This document shows, piece by piece, positions 30,200 to 38,271 of a DNA stretch of 51,522 nucleotides. Source of the stretch: Saccharothrix sp. NRRL B-16314 (lineage in GTDB: Bacteria; Actinomycetota; Actinomycetes; Mycobacteriales; Pseudonocardiaceae); the NCBI RefSeq assembly GCF_000716595.1, contig NZ_JNXC01000042.1, positions 1 through 51,522 of the forward strand, given 5' to 3'. How positions within the stretch are numbered: position 1 is the first letter of the stretch; each line of letters begins with the position of its first letter. The notes under the pieces are model-generated. The model was not told the DNA's origin. It was given only the letters and a program-made list of their open reading frames with translations, and searched no databases. Made by a program: the position numbers and the translations under genes.

Positions 30200-32989
30200 G
30201 GTCACCAGGCGCACCGGTCCCGGACCATCCTGCGCCGCCTCGGTCGCGATCACGGCGAAGGTGAGCGTGTTGTGGTCGCGCAGCACGCCGGCGGGGAGCA
30301 CGAACTCCCGCTGCGGTCCGACGCCGTTCAGGTACTGGCCCATGTTCCAGCCGTTGACGAAGATCAGCACCCGGTAGCCGCGGGCGGTGGTGTCGTCGAA
30401 CCGCAGGCCGAGCGAGACGTCGTGCCCGCGCGGCAGGTCCAGCCGGAAGTTCGTTCGGTACCAGGACACACCCGGCGACATGACGCCCGGCGGGCGCTGC
30501 CAGCGGTCCGAGCCCTCGGCACCGAGGACGGGCAGGTGCCACCCTTCCCGTTCGCCCTGGAGGCCGCCGGTGTTCATCGGGCCGCGTTCGCCGTCGGTCG
30601 GGCGCGAACCCCGGATCTGCCACGAGATCGGCGAGGTGGCACCCTCCACCGCCACCCCGAACAGGCCGCGCGGCTGCTTGTGGCGGATGTCGTCGGCGGT
30701 CCAGTCGTCGTTGTGGCCCATGTTCTCGACCAGCACGGTCACCGTCGCCTGCTGCCCGTCGACCAGCAGTCCTGCCGGCACCGCGAAGTCGCCCCGACCG
30801 GGATCGGGGTTCACCGGCTCCGAGTCCGCCTGGACACCGCCCGCGGCCGAGCCGAGGTAACGCCCGTTGAGCCACACCAGGTAGATGCCGCGCCGCCCGG
30901 TGATCGCGTTGACCGACACCGTCTTCTCCGCACCGTTCGCGGTGAACCCGCCGCGGTACCAGACGTTGCCGTTGTGGTGGCCGTACTCGTCGGTGTAGAG
31001 CACCGGCAGCGACTTCGGCTTGATCGGACTGGCCGTGGTGGTCTTGTCCGCCGTCGTCCACCCGGACTCGCCGGCACCGGGCGACTCGGCGCGGTGCCGC
31101 CAGTTCACGAGTTCGGGCAGGCGCACCTCCTCGGGGCCGGGCAGCGCGCCCAGCAGCGAGCCGCTGGACGTGCGGCGCACGGGCACCGACCGGCCGCCCA
31201 CGGTCAGGTGACGGGCCGGGGCGAACACCTCGACCTCCGTCGCCCGGTCCGTGTCCGCGCGCAGCGTCACCCGGTTGCCCTTGACCTCCGCGGACCGGAC
31301 CAGCGACGTGCCGCGGACCAGGACCGGACCGGCCGACGTGTCCTGCCGCCAGAACCCGGCGGCCGTCTCGTCGGTGCCGAGCAGGAGGAGCACCGGCGGA
31401 CGTCCGCCACCGGAGACCTCCACCCGGGACAGGCCTGCGTGCACGTAGTCCAGTCGCAGGTCGCCGTCCTGGTAGGAGCTGCGCACCTCACCGTCGAGCA
31501 CCTTGACGGTCGGGGCCGAGTCGTACCGCAGCACGGTCGAGCCCTGTTCCCCGTCACGCCCGTAGAGCACCGCCACGTCGCGGCCGGACACGGTGACGTG
31601 GGTGAGGATCTCCGAGTTCGACCACACCAGGCGCTGGCCGCCCAGGTCGTAGCCGGCCACGAGGATCTTCGCGTCCCGGCCGTTCACCCGCACGGGCACC
31701 TGGTACTCGCCGTCCGGGGTGGACCACTCCAGCGTGGTCGCCAGGTCCGCCGTGCCGGCGCGGTCGGCCTGCCGCACGAGCACGAACTGCGTGCGGCTGT
31801 CCGGGTTCGCCCGCGCCAGCGTGAACACGGCCGCGTCCGCGGGCACCGGCGCGGTCGCCGCGTCGGTCTTGGTCAGCGGCGCCACCGTGGTCATGAAGTA
31901 GCCCTGCCGCTTGAACTCGTCGTACTTCGCGGTGAGCTGCCGCGACTCGGTGATCGCCGAGCCGTAGTCGTAGGAGGTGTAGACGTCGTTCGGCTGCGGG
32001 AGCCAGCCCCACGACGTGCCGCCGTACGTCATGTAGTAGCCGTACATGGTGGCGCCACTGGCGATGGCGTTGTTCTTGTAGAACGCCTTCATGTAGCTCG
32101 GGCCGGTCAGCTCACGGCACTTGTCGTACCCGGCGTTGTCCAGGTCGATCGCGCCCGCCTGGTACTCGGCGGCGTAGACGGGCGCGTCGTCGCGCAGCCG
32201 ACGGGTGACGCCGTGGCCCCACGGACCCCACGTGTCGGGGTTCCGGCAGTCGAACGACTGCGGGTAGTCGTCCACGCCCGGGATCTGCACCGCGCCCCGG
32301 CCGGAGGACCAGTTGGCCAGGTCACCGCCGCAGCAGTTGTTGTGCACGATCGGCACGTCGATGCCCGCGTCACGGGCGAGCCGCTGGAGGTTCTCCATGT
32401 AGGCCGGGTCGACGTTGACCGCGTACTCGTTCTCGACGTTGTAGGCGATCACCGAGCCGCCCCGGCCGACCTGGTGCCGGGCAATGATCGGGTTGATGTG
32501 GCCGAGCCAGTCCGTGTACGCCGCGGTGTAGCCGGGGTCGCTGGACCTCGCCCGGCCGACCACCGTCTTGAGCCACGCCGGGAAACCGCCGCCGCTGGTC
32601 TCGGCGTTGATGTACGGACCGGGCCTGGCCACCACGTACAGGCCGAGTTCGTCGGCCAGCCGCAGCAACCGGTCGACGTCACGCACGCCGGTGAAGTCGT
32701 ACACGCCGGGCGAGGGCGAGTGGTAGCCCCAGTGGAAGTACAGCGACACGCCGCTGAACCCGGCGGCCCGGACCTTCTCCAGGACGTCGCGCCACAGCTC
32801 CGGGCTGGGCAGCCGGAAGTAGTGGAACTCCCCCGACCACAACATGACCCGCTTGCCGTCCACGGTCAGCGAGTACTTGTCGTAGGACACCTCGTGCTGC
32901 CCGGAGTCCACCGCGACCGGCGCCGCGACCACCGGTGTGGTCGCGGTCAGGGAGCCGAGCAGCACGAGCACGACGGCTAACAGCCTCAC
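30161..32989 (-). CDS. GH35 beta-galactosidase, secreted
   Basis: A 942-residue enzyme with a signal peptide (hydrophobic core ~4-20, cleavage after VVAA). The N-terminal TIM barrel holds the acid/base in NVENEYA (Glu188) and the nucleophile in YAAEYQAG (Glu275). The C-terminal beta-sandwich domains include WYRTNFRLDLP and NGWNMGQYLNG. In xyloglucan breakdown it removes galactosyl branches. The GTG at 32989 overlaps the GH31 stop (GTGA). Leu4 is a rare TTA codon (32978-32980). It is the last gene of the operon. Confidence 0.9.
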   Translation of the reverse strand: MRLLAVVLVLLGSLTATTPVVAAPVAVDSGQHEVSYDKYSLTVDGKRVMLWSGEFHYFRLPSPELWRDVLEKVRAAGFSGVSLYFHWGYHSPSPGVYDFTGVRDVDRLLRLADELGLYVVARPGPYINAETSGGGFPAWLKTVVGRARSSDPGYTAAYTDWLGHINPIIARHQVGRGGSVIAYNVENEYAVNVDPAYMENLQRLARDAGIDVPIVHNNCCGGDLANWSSGRGAVQIPGVDDYPQSFDCRNPDTWGPWGHGVTRRLRDDAPVYAAEYQAGAIDLDNAGYDKCRELTGPSYMKAFYKNNAIASGATMYGYYMTYGGTSWGWLPQPNDVYTSYDYGSAITESRQLTAKYDEFKRQGYFMTTVAPLTKTDAATAPVPADAAVFTLARANPDSRTQFVLVRQADRAGTADLATTLEWSTPDGEYQVPVRVNGRDAKILVAGYDLGGQRLVWSNSEILTHVTVSGRDVAVLYGRDGEQGSTVLRYDSAPTVKVLDGEVRSSYQDGDLRLDYVHAGLSRVEVSGGGRPPVLLLLGTDETAAGFWRQDTSAGPVLVRGTSLVRSAEVKGNRVTLRADTDRATEVEVFAPARHLTVGGRSVPVRRTSSGSLLGALPGPEEVRLPELVNWRHRAESPGAGESGWTTADKTTTASPIKPKSLPVLYTDEYGHHNGNVWYRGGFTANGAEKTVSVNAITGRRGIYLVWLNGRYLGSAAGGVQADSEPVNPDPGRGDFAVPAGLLVDGQQATVTVLVENMGHNDDWTADDIRHKQPRGLFGVAVEGATSPISWQIRGSRPTDGERGPMNTGGLQGEREGWHLPVLGAEGSDRWQRPPGVMSPGVSWYRTNFRLDLPRGHDVSLGLRFDDTTARGYRVLIFVNGWNMGQYLNGVGPQREFVLPAGVLRDHNTLTFAVIATEAAQDGPGPVRLVTLGNHRTGAAPDL

Positions 32990-35283
32990 CGGATCCCCCG
33001 CAGGGCCAGGGCTGCGCCGTCGGCGGTGACGAGCACCCCGTTGTCGTGCGGGCTCGCCGAACCACCGTCCACCGCGTCCACCTCCCGGGAGCCGACGATG
33101 AGCAGCCGCCACTGCGACGGCGCGGCGTCGGCCTCGACCCGGATCACGTCACCGTCGCGGTGGATGCGGAACGTCGTGCCGCCGACCACCGTCACGTGCT
33201 CGCCGTCCGCCAGTTCGTACACGTGCAGCGTGACGCCCTCGGCGTAGTCGTAGTCGGGCCGGTCGTCCACCGCTCCCACGGGCAGGACGGTGTTCGGGCG
33301 CACGAGGACGGGTGCGGTGAGGAAGTCGCACCGGTCGTTCACCCACCGCGGGCCTTCGACGGTCCCGCCGGTGAGCAGGTGCGTCCACGTGCCTTCCGGG
33401 ACGTAGTACGAGACGTCGCCGCCGTCCGAGAACACCGGGGCGACCAGCAGGTCGTCGCCGAGCATGTACTGGCGTTCGAGCTGGGCGCAGCCGGGGTCGT
33501 CCGGGAACTCCACCACCATCGCCCGCATCATCGGCACGCCCTCCGCCGCCGCCTGCCGGGACGCCCGGTCCAGGTACGGCATCAGGCTGAGCTTCAGCTT
33601 GACGAACCGGCGCAGGACGTCGACCGACTCCTCGTCGAACAACCACGGCACCCGGTACGACGAGCTGCCGTGCAGGCGGCTGTGCGAGGACAGCAGGCCG
33701 AACGCGATCCACCGCTTGAACAACGCGGCCGACGGCGTGCCCTCGAACCCGCCGATGTCGTGGCTCCAGTACCCGAACCCGGACAGGCCGAGGGACAGCC
33801 CGCCCCGCAGGCTCTCCGCCATGGACTCGTAGCTAGCCTCGCAGTCGCCGCCCCAGTGCACCGGGAACTGCTGCGACCCGGCGGTGGCCGACCGGGCGAA
33901 CACCACCGCGTCACCCTCACCGCGCCGCTCGCGCAGCAGGTCGAACACCGTCCGGTTGTAGAGGTGCGTGTAGTAGTTGTGCATCCGCTCGGGGTCGGAG
34001 CCGTCGTGGTAGACCACGTCGGTCGGGACGCGCTCGCCGAAGTCCGTCTTGAAGCAGTCGACGCCCTGCTCCAGCAGCGCGTCCAACTTGGACGAGTACC
34101 AGGCGCGGGCGGCGGGGTTGGTGAAGTCCACCAGCGCCATGCCCGGCTGCCACTGGTCCCACTGCCACACGTCGCCGTTCGGGCGGCGCAGCAGGTAGCC
34201 GTTCGCCCTGCCCTCCTCGAACAGCGGCGACCGCTGCGCGATGTACGGGTTGATCCACAACGAGATGCGCAGGCCGCGGGCGCGCAGCCGGTCGAGCATG
34301 GCGGCCGGGTCCGGGAACGTGCGCGGGTCCCACTCGAAGTCGCACCAGTGGAACTCGCGCATCCAGAAGCAGTCGAAGTGGAACACGCTCAGCGGCAGGT
34401 CGCGCTCCAGCATCCCGTCGATGAACCCCGACACCGTCTCCTCGTCGTACGAGGTGGTGAACGAGGTGGACAGCCACAGGCCGAACGACCACGCGGGCGG
34501 CAGCGCGGGACGTCCGGTCAGCGCCGTGTACTTGCGCAGGATGTCCCTCGGCGTGGGGCCGTAGATCAGGAAGTACTCCAGCGACTGGCCCTCGACGCTG
34601 AACTGGACCTTCGACACCGCTTCCGAACCCACCTCGAACGAGACGTGCCCGGGGTGGTTGACGAAGACGCCGTACCCGGCGTTGGTCAGGAAGAACGGGA
34701 CGTTCTTGTACGCCTGCTCGCTGCTCGTGCCGCCGTCGGCGTTCCAGATGTCCACCGTCTGGCCGTTCTTGACCAGCGGACCGAACCGCTCGCCCAGCCC
34801 GTAGACCGCGTGGCCGACGCCGAGGACGAGCTGTTCGCGGACGTGGTGCGCGCCGTCGACCGTCATCAGGCCGATGCCCTTGGCGCCGCTGCTGGTCAAC
34901 GAACGACCGTCTGCGGTGAAGTCGACCTTCCACTCGTCACCCCGGTGCACGCGGACCGACAACGCGCCCGCGGTCATCACCGCACCGGCGTCGTCCTCCA
35001 CCACCTTGGCCTCGTGCGCGCTGTCGGTGTGCAGGGTGAACGCCGGCTCCTTGGCGACCTCACCGCTGAAGTGCGTGATCTTCACGCCGATCACGTCGGC
35101 CATCGGGGAGGTGAGGCCCAAGGCGACCACCGGTCCCTTGAGGGTGTCGCCGCGGTGCCGGATGGGGCGGGTCGACGCGTGCACGACGACCTCCCCGTTC
35201 CCCGTGGCGACGTCGTGCACCTCGACCGGGTGAGCGGCCTCCACCCCGGGTCGCAGCAGCCAGTACCCGTCGCTGAACTTCAC
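32986..35283 (-). CDS. GH31 alpha-xylosidase (YicI-like)
   Basis: A 765-residue cytoplasmic enzyme close in length and motif position to E. coli YicI. The nucleophile is Asp414 in FKTDFGERVP and the acid/base Asp480 in HWGGDCEA. PFFLTNAGYGVFVNHPGHVSFEVGSE and the FHFDCFWMREFHWCDFEWD block are typical of alpha-xylosidases. It removes xylose from the non-reducing end of imported xyloglucan oligosaccharides. GTG 35283 overlaps the permease stop (GTGA), placing it tightly inside the transporter operon. Confidence 0.9.
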   Translation of the reverse strand: MKFSDGYWLLRPGVEAAHPVEVHDVATGNGEVVVHASTRPIRHRGDTLKGPVVALGLTSPMADVIGVKITHFSGEVAKEPAFTLHTDSAHEAKVVEDDAGAVMTAGALSVRVHRGDEWKVDFTADGRSLTSSGAKGIGLMTVDGAHHVREQLVLGVGHAVYGLGERFGPLVKNGQTVDIWNADGGTSSEQAYKNVPFFLTNAGYGVFVNHPGHVSFEVGSEAVSKVQFSVEGQSLEYFLIYGPTPRDILRKYTALTGRPALPPAWSFGLWLSTSFTTSYDEETVSGFIDGMLERDLPLSVFHFDCFWMREFHWCDFEWDPRTFPDPAAMLDRLRARGLRISLWINPYIAQRSPLFEEGRANGYLLRRPNGDVWQWDQWQPGMALVDFTNPAARAWYSSKLDALLEQGVDCFKTDFGERVPTDVVYHDGSDPERMHNYYTHLYNRTVFDLLRERRGEGDAVVFARSATAGSQQFPVHWGGDCEASYESMAESLRGGLSLGLSGFGYWSHDIGGFEGTPSAALFKRWIAFGLLSSHSRLHGSSSYRVPWLFDEESVDVLRRFVKLKLSLMPYLDRASRQAAAEGVPMMRAMVVEFPDDPGCAQLERQYMLGDDLLVAPVFSDGGDVSYYVPEGTWTHLLTGGTVEGPRWVNDRCDFLTAPVLVRPNTVLPVGAVDDRPDYDYAEGVTLHVYELADGEHVTVVGGTTFRIHRDGDVIRVEADAAPSQWRLLIVGSREVDAVDGGSASPHDNGVLVTADGAALALRGIR

Positions 35284-36092
35284 TTGACCGCTCCTGCCGT
35301 GATGCCGCGGGTCAACGCCCGCTGGAAGATGAGGAAGAAGACGATGGCCGGGATGATCCCCAGCAGCGCCGACGCGCTGGTCATGGTGGCGTCCATCATC
35401 CGTTGGCCCTGCAACACGCCCAGCGCCACCGGCACCGTCTGGTTCTCGTTGGAGATCAGCAGCACCAGCGGCAGGAAGAACTCGTTCCACGTCCAGATGA
35501 AGAAGAACACGAACAGCACGCCCAGCGTGGGTTTGCTGATCGGCACCACGATCCGCACCAGCGTCTGCCACTTGTTCGCGCCGTCGATCCGCGCGGCCTC
35601 CAGCAGCTCGCGCGGGAAGCCGCCGAGCGTCGAGGTGAGCAGGTAGGTGCCGAACGCGGCCTGGATGACCGTGAAGATGATGATCACGGCCAGTTTCGTG
35701 TCGTACAGGCCGACCTGGTTGGCCAGGAAGTACAGCGGGTAGACCAGCGCCTCCTGCGGCAGCGTGTTCGCGATGAGGAACACGACCAGGATCCACAGCC
35801 GGCCCTTCACCCGGCCGATGCCCAGCGCGTAGGCGTTGAACACCGACACCACCACCGCGAGGACCGCCACCGAGCCGCTGATCACCACGCTGTTGAGCAG
35901 CTTCTCGCCGAAGTCGACGCGTTCCCAGAAGGCGATGACGCCGTCCAGGGACACCCCGCCGGGCAGGTCGAGCGGACCGCCGGTGGAGTACTCCTCCGGC
36001 GTCTTCACCGCGTTGAGCGCGACGAGGAAGAACGGCACCAGCATCACCACGGCCAGCACGATCATCGACCACAGCACCGCGTGCCGCTTCAC
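35280..36092 (-). CDS. sugar ABC transporter permease (MalG type)
   Basis: A 270-residue permease with six transmembrane helices. The EAA loop is LEAARIDGANKWQTLVRIVVPISKP, and the C-terminal end GITAGAVK is typical of the CUT1 family. It forms the oligosaccharide channel with the MalF-type subunit. No ATPase gene is in the operon, so a shared ATPase of the MsiK type is inferred. GTG 36092 overlaps the upstream stop (GTGA). Confidence 0.9.
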   Translation of the reverse strand: MKRHAVLWSMIVLAVVMLVPFFLVALNAVKTPEEYSTGGPLDLPGGVSLDGVIAFWERVDFGEKLLNSVVISGSVAVLAVVVSVFNAYALGIGRVKGRLWILVVFLIANTLPQEALVYPLYFLANQVGLYDTKLAVIIIFTVIQAAFGTYLLTSTLGGFPRELLEAARIDGANKWQTLVRIVVPISKPTLGVLFVFFFIWTWNEFFLPLVLLISNENQTVPVALGVLQGQRMMDATMTSASALLGIIPAIVFFLIFQRALTRGITAGAVK

Positions 36093-36994
36093 CGGTGGTC
36101 ACCCCGATTCTGCATGCGCAGGAACACGGTCGTCAGGACCAGGATCAGCACGGTGAGCACGGTGGCGATCGCCGCGCCGTAACCGACCTGGGTCTTCTCG
36201 AAGAAGTTCTGGAACGAGTAGTACGACGGGACGTTCGTCGACCCGCCCGGACCGCCCCGGGTCAGCACGTAGATCGGCGCGAACACCTTCAACGCGGCGA
36301 TCGTGCACGTCAGCAGCACCACGAAGACCTCCGGCCGGATCTGCGGCACGGTGACGTGCCAGAACCGGCCCCACCACGACGCGCCGTCCAGCTCCGCGGC
36401 CTCGTGCAGCGCCGGGTCGACCCGCTGCATCCCGGCCATGAAGATGACCACCGGGTAGCCGACCTGGATCCACAGCATCACCCCCATCACCGACCACAGG
36501 GCCAGGTCCGGGTCGCCCAGCCAGTTCTGCGCCAGCGAGTCGAGCCCGACGGCGCGCAGCACCTCGTTCAGCGCGCCGTCCTGCGGCGCCAGGATCCAGC
36601 TCCACACGATCCCGGCCACCGCGATGGGCAGCACCTGCGGCAGGTAGACGCACGCCCGCAGCACGGCGGCGTGCCGCGACCCGAAGTGCTTGCCCACGAA
36701 GTCGAACAGGGTTGCGGCGATGACAAGCCCCGCCAGGGTCGGCAGGACCGCCATCGCCACCACCAAGCCGACGTTGTGCCGGAACGACGCCCAGAACGTC
36801 GAGTCCGACATCAGCCGGACGTAGTTGTCCGGCCCGACCCACTCCGGCTCACCCGCGCCGGACCACTCGGTGAAGCTGATGCCGATGTTCATCCCGAACG
36901 GCACCAGGATCACCGCGAGCAGCAGCAGTCCGCCGGGGACCAGGAACCACAGGTACGACCCGCGGTCGCGGATCGAGGTCGGGACCACGCTCAT
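36089..36994 (-). CDS. sugar ABC transporter permease (MalF type)
   Basis: A 301-residue CUT1 permease with six transmembrane helices. The EAA loop is LHEAAELDGASWWGRFWHVTVPQIRP, and the typical LTRGGPGGST precedes the last helix. It partners the MalG-type permease and the binding protein. The ATG at 36994 overlaps the stop of the binding-protein gene (ATGA). Confidence 0.9.
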   Translation of the reverse strand: MSVVPTSIRDRGSYLWFLVPGGLLLLAVILVPFGMNIGISFTEWSGAGEPEWVGPDNYVRLMSDSTFWASFRHNVGLVVAMAVLPTLAGLVIAATLFDFVGKHFGSRHAAVLRACVYLPQVLPIAVAGIVWSWILAPQDGALNEVLRAVGLDSLAQNWLGDPDLALWSVMGVMLWIQVGYPVVIFMAGMQRVDPALHEAAELDGASWWGRFWHVTVPQIRPEVFVVLLTCTIAALKVFAPIYVLTRGGPGGSTNVPSYYSFQNFFEKTQVGYGAAIATVLTVLILVLTTVFLRMQNRGDHR

Positions 36995-38271
36995 TTGCCG
37001 ACGCCCGCCAGGTTTTCCCTGTAGTAGTCGGACAACTCGGTCAGCACCTCGTGCGGACCGGCCTGCCCGGTGATCAGCTTCTGCACGGCCGACACCTGCA
37101 CGTCGTAGAAGCCGGGCGCGGGCCAGTCCGGGTAGAACGCCAGCCGGTCGTCGTCGCTCAGCTGCTTGAAGTCCTCGTTCAGGCGCTGGGTCGCCGGATC
37201 GGGGGCGGGCGCGTCACCGGAGGCGACGGCCACCCCGCCCGCGTCGCGCAGCTTGTCCTGGATCGGCTGCGACATGGTGATCTCGATGAAGTCGTAGGCG
37301 AGCTGCTTGTTCTTCGACCCCTTCGGCACCACCCACAGGTTGCCGCTCGACCCGGCCGTCATGCCGGGCCACGGCACGGAACCCCACTGGAAGTCCTTGA
37401 CCTGGGACTGCACCCGGCCGTACCACCAGCTGCCGCTGATCATGATCGGGTGCTTGCCCTGCATGAACGCGACGCCCATGTCCTCGGCCTTGACCCCGGC
37501 CGAGTCCTTCGAGATGTAGCCCTCGCGCAGCCACTCGGCGAACGTCTCCGCGCCGTACACCCACGCCTTGTCGTGGAAGTCCACGTCACCCGTGTACCGC
37601 TGGTACTTGTCCACCCAGTCGCGGTCGGCCTTCGTGAGCGCCAGCTGGTACAGCACCTGCTGCGCCGGGTACTCCGCACCGCCCAACGCCAACGGGGTGA
37701 CCCCGGCGGCGACGAACTTCTTCATCGCGGCCGTCAGCTCGTCGAGCGTCCTGGGCTCGGCCAGGCCCTGCTGCTCGAACATCGTCTTGTTGTAGTAGAC
37801 CATCACGTACTCGGCGTAGTTGGGGATGCCGTACCACTTCCCCGAACCCATGACGCCGCGCTCGTCGTACTTGGCCGTGGTGTCGATGCCCGGACCGAGC
37901 TTCTTGTCCCAGCCGCGCTTCGCCACCTCGTCGCTGATGTCCGTCAGCAGGCCCTGCTTGGACAGCAGGCCGGCGGTCGCGTTGCCCTTGTTGTACTCCA
38001 GGATGTCCGGCGCGTCGTTGGAGTTGAGCACCATCGGCGCCGTCTTCTGGATCTGCTCGAAGCCCTTCTCCTCGAACTCCACCTTCACACCGGGGTGGGA
38101 GGCCTCGAACTGCTTGATCGCCTCCGCCCACGCCACGCCCATGGCGCTGTCCGGGCCTTCGTAGTGCCACAGCTTGAGCGTCTTGCCGTCGGACGCGGCG
38201 TCCGATCCGCCGCCGCACCCGGCCACGGCCAGCAGGGCCGCGACGGCGGCCACCAGGAGTCGCTTGGACAT
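36991..38271 (-). CDS. sugar ABC transporter binding lipoprotein
   Basis: A 426-residue CUT1 solute-binding protein. The lipobox LLAVAGC puts the lipidated Cys near residue 20. The mature part starts KTLKLWHYEGPDSAMGVAWAEAIKQFEASHPGVKVEFEEKGF and ends with the typical TMSQPIQDKLRDAGGVAV and SDYYRENLAGVGK. Many Trp and Tyr residues could stack on sugars. Context suggests xyloglucan oligosaccharides. ATG 38271 overlaps the GH3 stop by one base. Confidence 0.9.
   Translation of the reverse strand: MSKRLLVAAVAALLAVAGCGGGSDAASDGKTLKLWHYEGPDSAMGVAWAEAIKQFEASHPGVKVEFEEKGFEQIQKTAPMVLNSNDAPDILEYNKGNATAGLLSKQGLLTDISDEVAKRGWDKKLGPGIDTTAKYDERGVMGSGKWYGIPNYAEYVMVYYNKTMFEQQGLAEPRTLDELTAAMKKFVAAGVTPLALGGAEYPAQQVLYQLALTKADRDWVDKYQRYTGDVDFHDKAWVYGAETFAEWLREGYISKDSAGVKAEDMGVAFMQGKHPIMISGSWWYGRVQSQVKDFQWGSVPWPGMTAGSSGNLWVVPKGSKNKQLAYDFIEITMSQPIQDKLRDAGGVAVASGDAPAPDPATQRLNEDFKQLSDDDRLAFYPDWPAPGFYDVQVSAVQKLITGQAGPHEVLTELSDYYRENLAGVGK

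Noticed and set aside
35280..38271. An ATPase gene for the sugar importer
   Set aside because: No Walker motifs in the operon; the only ABC ATPase in the window is modC. A shared MsiK-type ATPase elsewhere is the usual solution.
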